From: Flavobacterium sp. KMS | Lineage (GTDB): Bacteria > Bacteroidota > Bacteroidia > Flavobacteriales > Flavobacteriaceae | Direction: 5' to 3' | Assembly (NCBI RefSeq): GCF_000813005.1 | Contig: NZ_JSYP01000002.1 | Coordinates: 1 to 64,000 of the forward strand | DNA: 64,000 nucleotides | In this document: piece by piece, positions 8,801 through 16,777 of the stretch | How positions within the stretch are numbered: the first letter of the stretch is position 1 | How the letters are laid out: each line of letters starts with the position of its first letter | The notes under the pieces: generated by a model | Told to the model about the DNA's origin: nothing | The model's input: the letters and a program-made list of their open reading frames with translations, nothing else | Databases searched by the model: none | Program-made: the position numbers and the translations under genes

Positions 8801-9706
8801 ATGATTACAAAAAGCCTCTGTTTATCAGCCGTTATGGTGTTATCTGTAAATTTTGGATTTAGCCAGGAATCTAAAAAGCAACAAGATATTAAATCGATAA
8901 AATCGATGTGTGGTTGTTATGAAGTGAAATTTAATTTTACTGAAACATTTAAGTATTCTAAAGATTCAATTAATTACAAGCCTTCACCAACTAAACATGA
9001 ATCTGCTTTAGAATGGGTAGAATTATTAGAAGACACTCCTAACAAAATCGTAATGCAACACTTATTGATAGTAAGTGACGATATGATTATTAAACACTGG
9101 AGACAAGATTGGTTGTATGAGAACACTGACTTGTATTTATTTGATAAAGGAACTTCTTGGAAATATAAAAAATTAGACAAAAAAGACGTAAAAGGTCAAT
9201 GGAGTCAAAAAGTATATCAGGTAGATGATAGTCCAAGATATGAAGGATCTTCAACATGGGTACATGTAGATGGACAAGATTACTGGGCAAATGTTACTGA
9301 TGCTCCACTACCTCGTAGAGAACATACAATACGTAATGATTATAATGTTTTAAAAAGAAGAAACATTCATGAAATTACTGCTACAGGATGGAATCATGAA
9401 CAAGACAATGACAAATTAGTTCGCGATGATAGCGGAAAAGATGTTTTGTTAGCTCAAGAAAAGGGAATGGATGTGTACACTAAAGTTGCAGACATTAAAT
9501 GTATCGCTGGTCAAAAATGGTGGAAGGAAAACAACGCACTTTGGAAAAATGTTCGTGATAAATGGCAAACTCTTTTTGACAGACATCAAGATTTAAACCT
9601 AGAAGCCAAAGTAGATAGAAAAGCACTTTACTCTCTTTTGTTTGATTTAAAACCTACTGCAACAAAAGCAGAAACGGATGCAATCATCAACAAATTTGTA
9701 AAATAA
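8801..9706 (+). CDS. DUF6607-family exported protein linked to heme uptake
   Basis: This 301-residue protein has a signal peptide (about residues 1-21, ending GFSQ). The mature part begins with a short Lys-rich helix and MCGCYEVKFNFTETF, followed by many Trp/Tyr-rich strands (HWRQDWLYEN, WKYKKLDKKD). I recognise the DUF6607 family. Its biochemical activity is not known to me. It is divergently transcribed from the HmuR/HmuY operon with mirrored promoters, so it is probably made under the same conditions and may process or bind heme in the periplasm. That link is inferred from position only. A shared terminator separates it from argS. Confidence 0.75.
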   Translation: MITKSLCLSAVMVLSVNFGFSQESKKQQDIKSIKSMCGCYEVKFNFTETFKYSKDSINYKPSPTKHESALEWVELLEDTPNKIVMQHLLIVSDDMIIKHWRQDWLYENTDLYLFDKGTSWKYKKLDKKDVKGQWSQKVYQVDDSPRYEGSSTWVHVDGQDYWANVTDAPLPRREHTIRNDYNVLKRRNIHEITATGWNHEQDNDKLVRDDSGKDVLLAQEKGMDVYTKVADIKCIAGQKWWKENNALWKNVRDKWQTLFDRHQDLNLEAKVDRKALYSLLFDLKPTATKAETDAIINKFVK

Positions 9707-9726
9707 ATATTTTTAGTTAGTTATAA

Positions 9727-9760
9727 AAAGAGCCGTTAGTTTAATACTAACGGCTCTTTT
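9727..9760. terminator. Bidirectional terminator between DUF6607 gene and argS
   Basis: The near-perfect stem AAAGAGCCGTTAGT/ACTAACGGCTCTTT with a 5-base loop has T-tracts on both strands. It serves two converging genes. Confidence 0.9.
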
Positions 9761-9765
9761 TTATT

Positions 9766-11547
9766 TTACATTCTTTCAGGAACTTCTATTCCTAATAAGC
9801 TAAAACTTGACTTTATAATCTCTCCTACTTTTTGAGAGAATTGAACTCTGAATATTTTTTTGGTCAAATCCTCTTCTCCTAATATATGTACTGATTGATA
9901 AAATGAGTTGTATTCTTTTACCAAATCATACGTATAATTAGCAATTAATGCCGGACTATGATTATGAGCTGCATTTTGGATTACTTCCGGGAAAAGTTCG
10001 ATTTGTTTTACCAATTCTTTTTCTTTCTCATGAAGCTCTTCGATTCCAGTTAATGTAACAGAAAAATCAAAATCGGCTTTACGAATAATCGATTGTATCC
10101 TTGCATAAGTATACTGAATAAACGGTCCTGTATTTCCAGCAAAATCTACAGACTCTTCTGGATTAAATAAGATACGTTTTTTAGGATCTACTTTTAAAAT
10201 GTAATATTTTAAAGCACCGAGTCCTATTGTACTATATAGTTTTGCTTTTTCATCGGCAGAGAAACTATCTAATTTCCCTAATCCTTCTGAAATTTCCTGA
10301 GCTGTATCGGTCATCTCCTGCATTAAATCATCGGCATCAACAACAGTTCCTTCACGGCTTTTCATTTTACCAGAAGGTAAATCTACCATTCCGTATGATA
10401 AATGATATAAACTTGAAGCCCAATCAAAACCTAATTTTTGAAGAATTAAGAACAACACTTTAAAATGGTAATCTTGCTCATTCCCTACAGTATAAACCAT
10501 TCCTCCTACATCTGGATGATCTTTTACTCGCTGAATTGCTGTACCAATATCTTGTGTCATATAAACTGCTGTCCCATCTGAACGAAGTACAATTTTACGA
10601 TCTAAACCTTCATCGGTTAAATCAATCCAAACTGAACCATCTGGATCTTTTTCAAAAATTCCTTTATCCAAACCGATCTGTACAACATCTTTCCCTAATA
10701 AATAGGTATTGCTTTCGTAGTAGTAACTATCAAAATTTACTCCTAGATTTTTATATGTAATTGCAAAACCATCATAAACCCATTGGTTCATTTTTGCCCA
10801 AAGTTCTTTAACAGCTTTATCTCCTGCTTCCCATTTTAAAAGCATTTCTTGTGCTTCTAATATTATCGGCGCTTGCTTTTTAGCTTCATCTTCGGTTTTA
10901 CCAGCTTGCATTAATTCATTAATCTGCTCTTTATAAACCTTATCAAACTTCACATAATAGTTCCCAACCAGTTTGTCACCTTTTAAACCTGTACTTTGGG
11001 GAGTTTCTCCATTTCCAAATTTTTCCCAAGCCAACATCGATTTACAAATATGGATTCCTCTGTCGTTTATAATTTGAGTTTTATAAACTTTTTTACCTGC
11101 AGCTTTAATAATCTCGGCAACTGAGTATCCTAACAAATTGTTACGAACGTGACCTAAGTGCAATGGCTTATTTGTATTTGGCGAAGAATATTCTACAATA
11201 ATTGCTTTATCAGAAGGATTAGGTTCTACAAAACCATATTTTTTTCCATCTTTTATACCATTAAAGAAATTTACATAATAGGTATCGGCAATTACAATAT
11301 TTAAGAAACCAGAAACCACATTAAAACGGGCAACCTCTGGAAGATTTTCTACAAGATAATTCCCTATTTTATTTCCTAACTCAACAGGATTACTTTTAAT
11401 CACTTTTAGTAAAGGAAAAATAACCATTGTAATATCTCCTTCAAACTCTTTTCGGGTAGTTTGATATTCGATTTTATCTACGGTTACTTCAAATAAGGCT
11501 TGTATTGCTTTTTGTATAGAAGGCGTAAGAATTTGTGATAATGACAT
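9766..11547 (-). CDS. argS: Arginyl-tRNA synthetase
   Basis: This 593-residue class I aminoacyl-tRNA synthetase charges tRNA-Arg with arginine in the cytoplasm. It contains the HIGH-type motif in SPNTNKPLHLGHVRNN near residue 129 and the variant KMSK loop SGKMKSREGT near residue 394. An N-terminal Add-1-like domain precedes the catalytic core. The C-terminal anticodon-binding domain ends in LLGIEVPERM, typical of ArgRS. The length fits the bacterial family. A TATATTTG promoter element lies 23 bases upstream of the ATG. Confidence 0.97.
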   Translation of the reverse strand: MSLSQILTPSIQKAIQALFEVTVDKIEYQTTRKEFEGDITMVIFPLLKVIKSNPVELGNKIGNYLVENLPEVARFNVVSGFLNIVIADTYYVNFFNGIKDGKKYGFVEPNPSDKAIIVEYSSPNTNKPLHLGHVRNNLLGYSVAEIIKAAGKKVYKTQIINDRGIHICKSMLAWEKFGNGETPQSTGLKGDKLVGNYYVKFDKVYKEQINELMQAGKTEDEAKKQAPIILEAQEMLLKWEAGDKAVKELWAKMNQWVYDGFAITYKNLGVNFDSYYYESNTYLLGKDVVQIGLDKGIFEKDPDGSVWIDLTDEGLDRKIVLRSDGTAVYMTQDIGTAIQRVKDHPDVGGMVYTVGNEQDYHFKVLFLILQKLGFDWASSLYHLSYGMVDLPSGKMKSREGTVVDADDLMQEMTDTAQEISEGLGKLDSFSADEKAKLYSTIGLGALKYYILKVDPKKRILFNPEESVDFAGNTGPFIQYTYARIQSIIRKADFDFSVTLTGIEELHEKEKELVKQIELFPEVIQNAAHNHSPALIANYTYDLVKEYNSFYQSVHILGEEDLTKKIFRVQFSQKVGEIIKSSFSLLGIEVPERM

Positions 11548-11569
11548 GTAAACTTAGTTTTAAAGTGTG

Positions 11570-11577
11570 CAAATATA
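11570..11577 (-). promoter_or_regulatory. -7 promoter element of argS
   Basis: The minus strand reads TATATTTG, matching TAnnTTTG, about 23 bases before the argS start. The rest of 11548-11870 is AT-rich. I see no gene in it and no clear promoter for the gene at 11871. Confidence 0.55.
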
Positions 11578-11870
11578 CTGCTTATTCATCAATTACAGAA
11601 AATGTGAAAGGTTTAAAATCTATGATAAGAAGTTCTCATATTTTAAAAAATAATTAAGACTCATTACAAATAACGGCCTTAAATACCTGAAAAACAAAGA
11701 AAAAACAATAATTCAACTATTTTTTTTCGCAAATCCTGTAACATAAAATTAATATAATAGTCTTAATAGAGTCTTTAAATAAATTTTCAGCAAGAATAAT
11801 CAACTTGTATTTTAAAGACAAAATCATCAATCAAATAATCAATTAATCAACCTTAACTAAATCAAATCTT

Positions 11871-14285
11871 ATGAAACTTAAAATTATCATGTTATTACTT
11901 ATTGGAGTGATAACATCGGTACAAGCTCAAAATTCTGGAAGTGTTTCTGGAAAAGTACTAGAAAAAGCCACTAATTCTCCAATTTCTTATGCAACAGTTG
12001 CCGTAAAAGAAGAAGGGAAAACAATCGCAAGTGGTGTGACAGATGATAAAGGAGACTTTATTTTAAAAAATATTCCTTTAAAAAATTATATCTTAGAAAT
12101 ACAATACATCGGATTTAGACCATACAAAACCAATTTATACTTTAGTGATTCAAAAAAAGAGTACACTTTTAAAGTAGCTCTTGAGGAAGAAGCTACTCAA
12201 CTTAAAGGTGTAAACATTGTTAGTGAACGCTCGACTATTGAACAAAAAATTGACCGAAAAGTAATTACTGTTGGTAAGGATCTTACAACTGCTGGAGCTT
12301 CTGCATCAGACATTATGAATAATATCCCTTCGGTAAATGTTGATCAGGACGGAAAACTTTCTCTTCGTGGAAACGATAATGTACGTGTATTAATTGACGG
12401 AAGACCATCAAATATTGACCCTGCACAATTACTGAAACAAATTCCATCAACTTCTATCAAAAAAATTGAGTTGATTACAAACCCAAGTGCTAAATATAAT
12501 CCAGAAGGAATGTCTGGAATCATCAACATTATTCTGCACAAAAACTCCAACACTGGTTTCAACGGAAGTTATAGTGCTGGTATTACTTTTGGGGAAACAG
12601 CTAAATACAATCAATCATTAGATTTGAATTATAAAACTGGAAAAGTAAATTTATTTGGAAACGTAGGTCAGAATTTTGGAACTTATCACAACAGTGGTTT
12701 CATCAAAAGAATTGATCCGGAAATCATTCAGGATATTAATGTCCTAAACGATAATGATTCTTACTTGTATAAAATTGGAATGGATTATTTAATTGACGAT
12801 CATAACACATTGTCTGTCTATACCAACCAAAATAAATCAAACGGAAAAGGATTTGTAGACACTAATATTGATTATAATAATCTAACAGATTCTGATGTTT
12901 CTAATATTTTTCAGAAATCAAAATACTCAGGTCCAAACAAAATTGGTACTTATAATTTAGCCTACAAACATATCTTTAAAAAAGAAGGCCATACTTTAGA
13001 TTTTGAAGGAAACTATAGTGATAATGAAGGAACACAATATGCTGCTTTTGATACTCAATCTACAAAAACGGATAATACTGTAGAAAGCGTAATTTACGAT
13101 GATCAAATTAAAGCTACTCGTAAATTAAGCACTTTTAATGTTGATTATGTGAATCCTTTAAACGATAAAACTACACTTGAAGCTGGTGCCGAAGCTAGAA
13201 TTACTAAAACAAATAATGATTATATTACCGGAAATCCGCTTGCTGAATTTCCAGTTACTAATTATACTTACGACACTAATATTTATTCAGCTTATGTAAC
13301 ATTTGGTCAGAAATACAAAAAATTCAGTTACCAATTAGGAGCTCGTTTTGAAAGTTATAAAGTAGCAGCTAATTTAAATCATGGTCTTGAAAAATTTAAT
13401 GATGACTATATCACTTTATATCCATCAGCTTATCTTACATATAAACTGGATGAGAAAAATACTTTGCAATTAAGCTATAGCCGTCGTGTAGACCGTCCGA
13501 GTTTAGAACAAACAAAACCTATTCGTGAGTTTTCTACTCCGTTAGTAACCTCTTTAGGAAATCCTGAATTAACACCACAGTTTACTAATTCGGTAGAAAT
13601 AAATTATACTAAAACTCTTGAAAAAGGAAGTTTTACAACTAGTGTTTTCTACAGAAGTATTAATGACCAAATTAGCAGAATTTTATATCCTGATGAAACA
13701 GACCCAAGCGGTAACAAACAAATTATGACTTACACTAACTATGATCATAATACTTCTTACGGTTTTGAAGTTTCGTTAAATTACAAAATCACAAAGTGGT
13801 GGGATATCCAACCTTCTATTGATTTTTCTAGTATCAACCAACAAGGTGTTGTGTTTTTATACGATCCTGTAACAAAAATGAGTAATCCAATTGAAAGGAA
13901 AGTTACTGTTGCTGCATTTAATGGTCGTATGAACTCAAACTTTAAAGTAAACAAACGTATCAGTTTCTTATTATTCGGTTTTTACAGAGGCGGTGTAGAC
14001 GGACTTCAAAATAATAGTCATGAAATGTACAAAATGGACATAGGTACACGTTATACATTATTAGACAACAAGATGAATATTAGTGTACGTTTTAATGACG
14101 TATTTGACACCATGAAATATGCTTTTGATTCTAATTATCCTTACCCGCATACAGGAGAATTTACATGGGAAAGTCAAACAGTTTATTTAGGTTTAACCTA
14201 TAATTTTGGTGGAGCAAAAATTAAAAACTTGCAACGTAAACAAAGAGAAGATAACACGAGTAAAGGCGGCGGAGGAATGTTTTAA
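11871..14285 (+). CDS. Outer membrane beta-barrel family protein (TonB-receptor-like)
   Basis: This 804-residue protein has a signal peptide (residues 1-19), a carboxypeptidase-regulatory-like domain (about 22-105, GSVSGKVLEKATNSPISYATV) and a plug-like segment (about 120-220, with RGNDNVRVLIDGRPSNI). A long beta-barrel follows, of the outer membrane beta-barrel family 3 common in Bacteroidota. The tail after the last barrel strand is basic and then Gly-rich (KGGGGMF), which is unusual for a receptor because a barrel normally ends at the aromatic strand. It is a single gene with its own terminator at 14386. The transported ligand cannot be told from the sequence, and the family includes proteins that may not transport at all. 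Confidence 0.85.
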   Translation: MKLKIIMLLLIGVITSVQAQNSGSVSGKVLEKATNSPISYATVAVKEEGKTIASGVTDDKGDFILKNIPLKNYILEIQYIGFRPYKTNLYFSDSKKEYTFKVALEEEATQLKGVNIVSERSTIEQKIDRKVITVGKDLTTAGASASDIMNNIPSVNVDQDGKLSLRGNDNVRVLIDGRPSNIDPAQLLKQIPSTSIKKIELITNPSAKYNPEGMSGIINIILHKNSNTGFNGSYSAGITFGETAKYNQSLDLNYKTGKVNLFGNVGQNFGTYHNSGFIKRIDPEIIQDINVLNDNDSYLYKIGMDYLIDDHNTLSVYTNQNKSNGKGFVDTNIDYNNLTDSDVSNIFQKSKYSGPNKIGTYNLAYKHIFKKEGHTLDFEGNYSDNEGTQYAAFDTQSTKTDNTVESVIYDDQIKATRKLSTFNVDYVNPLNDKTTLEAGAEARITKTNNDYITGNPLAEFPVTNYTYDTNIYSAYVTFGQKYKKFSYQLGARFESYKVAANLNHGLEKFNDDYITLYPSAYLTYKLDEKNTLQLSYSRRVDRPSLEQTKPIREFSTPLVTSLGNPELTPQFTNSVEINYTKTLEKGSFTTSVFYRSINDQISRILYPDETDPSGNKQIMTYTNYDHNTSYGFEVSLNYKITKWWDIQPSIDFSSINQQGVVFLYDPVTKMSNPIERKVTVAAFNGRMNSNFKVNKRISFLLFGFYRGGVDGLQNNSHEMYKMDIGTRYTLLDNKMNISVRFNDVFDTMKYAFDSNYPYPHTGEFTWESQTVYLGLTYNFGGAKIKNLQRKQREDNTSKGGGGMF

Positions 14286-14385
14286 TCCATCACACTTATT
14301 CGAATTTTATTGTCAGGTTGAGTCGTTCGTCTCCGTTTAGGATAAACTTAAGTCGAAACCTTTTTGAATATTTTTTGTAGTAAAG

Positions 14386-14417
14386 AAAGCCCAGAGTATG
14401 CCACTCTGGGCTTTTTT
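14386..14417 (+). terminator. Terminator of the outer membrane barrel gene
   Basis: The 12-bp stem AAAGCCCAGAGT/ACTCTGGGCTTT is followed by a T-run, about 100 bases after the stop codon. Confidence 0.85.
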
Positions 14418-14448
14418 GATATATCTAAATTCCATAGATTGTCTAAAA

Positions 14449-14507
14449 ATGGAACGCGGATGACGCAGATTCGCCAAGGCGAAAACGCTGATAAAAACGG
14501 ATTTTAA
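14449..14507. repeat. Intergenic repeat of the GCGGATGACGCAGATT type
   Basis: This segment has short alternating copies of CGGATnACGC/AACGCTGAT around the small palindrome TTCGCCAAGGCGAA. It resembles the dispersed intergenic elements of flavobacteria and is related in style to the tandem array at 1-570. No coding potential is seen. Confidence 0.5.
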
Positions 14508-14566
14508 AAAATAAAGGAATCGGGCTCTGGCTCTGTCATATAAGCACTAATATTATAAAAAAATTG

Positions 14567-14664
14567 AACACGAATTTCACGAATTGACACGAATTAGTTT
14601 GTGAAATTAATTTCACAAACTAAGTTAGCCATATAAATTCGTGTCAATTCGTGAAATTCGTGTT
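14567..14664. repeat. Nested inverted repeat (cruciform-type element)
   Basis: A perfect 29-bp inverted repeat (14567-14595 with 14636-14664, built from GAATTTCACGAATTGACACGAATT) encloses a separate perfect 26-bp palindrome at 14596-14621. The rest of 14286-14689 contains only the terminator and the repeat at 14449. The structure could fold into a three-way shape on either strand. It ends just after the cutC stop codon and could also act as its terminator. Confidence 0.85.
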
Positions 14665-14689
14665 TGTTTTTTACCACATCATACTAAAA

Positions 14690-15361
14690 CTACAACTTAG
14701 CTTTTAGAGCATTAATCTCTACTGCACTCGCAGTTTCGTCAGAATCGGTAATTGCTGATGAATGGAAAAAAGTATTTCCTAGTTTTTCTTTTAGTAATCC
14801 AATATTAGTAGATCTAAGTCCTCCACCTGGCATAATTACTATTCTGTTATTTGCTTTTTGGACAACATCGATAAGAACATCTATTCCTTCTTCTACATTT
14901 TTTCCTTGTCCTGATGTCAGGATTGTTTTAAAACCACAATTAATTACATCTTCGAGAGATTTAGACACATCCGCAACAACATCAAAAGCACGATGAAAAG
15001 TACAAGGTAGCGGATTTGCTAAATTAATTAGCTCCCTATTTTGTTCCATATTTAGGCTTCCGTCAGGATTAAGATTTCCAAATACAAACCCATCAACATT
15101 ACATTTTTTGTATTCGATTATATTCTCTTTCATTTCCTCAAACTCAGCTTCTGTATAAACAAAATCTCCACCTCGAGGTCGGATAATAACATTTAAATCT
15201 ATTGTAGCTTTTTCTCTCGCTGCCCGAACTAAATTTAAATCCGGAGTTGTCCCTCCTTCTTTCATATTTACACACAACTCAATTCTGTTTACTCCATTTG
15301 CCTGAGCAATCTCGACAGAATCAAGATTAAAACATGCAATCTCTAATTGACTTTTTTCCAT
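14690..15361 (-). CDS. cutC: Copper homeostasis protein CutC family
   Basis: This 223-residue TIM-barrel protein belongs to the CutC family. Characteristic blocks are LEIACFNLDSVEIAQANGVNRIELC at the N-terminus (segment starting at residue 5), IIRPRGGDFVYTEAE near residue 60, CTFHRAFDVV near 120, and a GQGKNVEEG loop. CutC was named for copper tolerance in Escherichia coli, though its enzymatic role remains unclear. The length is near the usual for the family. It stands alone between fabH and the nested inverted repeat at 14567. I see no strong -7 element upstream. Confidence 0.9.
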   Translation of the reverse strand: MEKSQLEIACFNLDSVEIAQANGVNRIELCVNMKEGGTTPDLNLVRAAREKATIDLNVIIRPRGGDFVYTEAEFEEMKENIIEYKKCNVDGFVFGNLNPDGSLNMEQNRELINLANPLPCTFHRAFDVVADVSKSLEDVINCGFKTILTSGQGKNVEEGIDVLIDVVQKANNRIVIMPGGGLRSTNIGLLKEKLGNTFFHSSAITDSDETASAVEINALKAKL

Positions 15362-15380
15362 TTCTTATTATACTTAAACA

Positions 15381-15416
15381 ATTGCCACAGACTTCAATTC
15401 CATTGAATCTGGCAAT
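15381..15416. repeat. Imperfect inverted repeat upstream of cutC
   Basis: ATTGCCACAGACTTCAAT faces ATTGAATCTGGCAAT around a 3-base centre, with small bulges. It lies between the fabH terminator and cutC. Its function is unknown. It could be a second transcription barrier or an operator. Confidence 0.4.
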
Positions 15417-15454
15417 ACAATTTTATAAAATTATCCTGATCCGAAATTAAACAA

Positions 15455-15482
15455 AAAACCTGCTCCAAAAGGAACAGGTTTT
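15455..15482 (-). terminator. Terminator of fabH
   Basis: AAAACCTGCTCC/GGAACAGGTTTT forms a 12-bp stem with one mismatch and an AAAA loop. T-rich sequence follows on the minus strand. It starts 22 bases after the fabH stop. Confidence 0.8.
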
Positions 15483-15504
15483 AAAATATAATGTAAAAAT
15501 TAAA

Positions 15505-16512
15505 TTACCATTTGATAATTGCACTTCCCCATGTAAATCCACTACCAAATGCAGCTAAAACAACTGTATCTCCAGATTTGATTTTTCCTTTTTCCCAAGC
15601 TTCTGTCAATGCAATCGGAATAGATGCTGCGGTTGTATTACCGTATTTTTGAATATTGTTATATACCTGATCATCATTCAAGCCAAATTTCTTTTGGATA
15701 AATTGTGATATTCTCAAGTTTGCTTGGTGTGGTATCAACATATCGATATCAGAAACCTGTAGATTATTAGCTACCAAACCTTCATTAATTACTTCGGCAA
15801 AACGTACTACTGCATTTTTAAATACAAATTGTCCATTCATATAAGGGAAATAACTTTCGTCGTTCGGGTCATTATCTGCTAAGATATCAGTTACCCAACG
15901 AGCTCCCATTCCTGGTGCTGTTAGAGATAATTCTTCAGCATGTTGCCCTTCTGAGTGTAAGTGTGTAGAAAGAATTCCTTTTGTAGTATCTTCTTCTCTA
16001 CTCAAAACTGCTGCTCCGGCTCCATCTCCAAAAATTACCGAAACCCCTCTTCCTCTGGTTGTCATATCCAAACCTGTAGAGTGCACCTCAGAACCAATTA
16101 CCAAAACATTCTTATACATTCCTGTTTTAATATATTGATCTGCTACAGAAATAGCGTAAATAAAACCAGAACATTGGTTTCTTACGTCTAATGCTCCAAC
16201 AGTTTTTAATCCTAAATCACGTTGTACCAAAACTCCAGGACCTGGAAAATAGTAATCCGGGCTTAATGTTGCAAAAACAACAAAATCGATATCTTCTTTT
16301 GCTACACCAGAACGTTGGATAGCTATTTCGGCAGCTTTTACACCCATTGAGGTTGTAGTATCTTCTCCTCTTATAATGTGTCTGCGTTCCTCAATCCCTG
16401 TTCGTTCTTGTATCCACTCGTCGTTGGTATCCATTATTTTTGACAAATCGTCATTGGTTACCACATTTGAAGGGACATAATATCCTAATCCCGCTATTTT
16501 TGAATGATACAT
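15505..16512 (-). CDS. fabH: 3-oxoacyl-ACP synthase III (KAS III)
   Basis: This 335-residue enzyme condenses an acyl-CoA starter with malonyl-ACP to begin fatty acid synthesis. The catalytic triad is visible: Cys in VRNQCSGFIYAIS near residue 114, His in IPHQANLRI near 261 and Asn in YGNTTAASIP near 290. The ending GSGFTWGSAIIKW is typical. It is not part of a plsX-fab cluster here. A TAGATTTG promoter element lies 33 bases before the start and a terminator follows. Flavobacteria make iso-branched fatty acids, so a branched acyl-CoA starter is likely but is not shown by the sequence. Confidence 0.95.
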   Translation of the reverse strand: MYHSKIAGLGYYVPSNVVTNDDLSKIMDTNDEWIQERTGIEERRHIIRGEDTTTSMGVKAAEIAIQRSGVAKEDIDFVVFATLSPDYYFPGPGVLVQRDLGLKTVGALDVRNQCSGFIYAISVADQYIKTGMYKNVLVIGSEVHSTGLDMTTRGRGVSVIFGDGAGAAVLSREEDTTKGILSTHLHSEGQHAEELSLTAPGMGARWVTDILADNDPNDESYFPYMNGQFVFKNAVVRFAEVINEGLVANNLQVSDIDMLIPHQANLRISQFIQKKFGLNDDQVYNNIQKYGNTTAASIPIALTEAWEKGKIKSGDTVVLAAFGSGFTWGSAIIKW

Positions 16513-16544
16513 ATTTTTTTATTATTCGTTAAAAAATTGGACTG

Positions 16545-16552
16545 CAAATCTA
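16545..16552 (-). promoter_or_regulatory. -7 promoter element of fabH
   Basis: The minus strand reads TAGATTTG, matching TAnnTTTG, 33 bases before the fabH start. Confidence 0.5.
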
Positions 16553-16777
16553 AACATCTTTTAAAAATCATGTACACAATTTAGTGATTTTTTAGTAATT
16601 AACAATTCTATATATTATTCCCATTAATTACTTTTCACAAGCACATTCTTATTTGTAAGAAAAACATATTAAATTTAAAGCTTTTTTTTATAACAATCAC
16701 TTTTCATTATTAAAATGTAACAAGATTGGACTACTTTAGACAAATCATAACAATCTTTAATCATAAAAGTTTCAACT

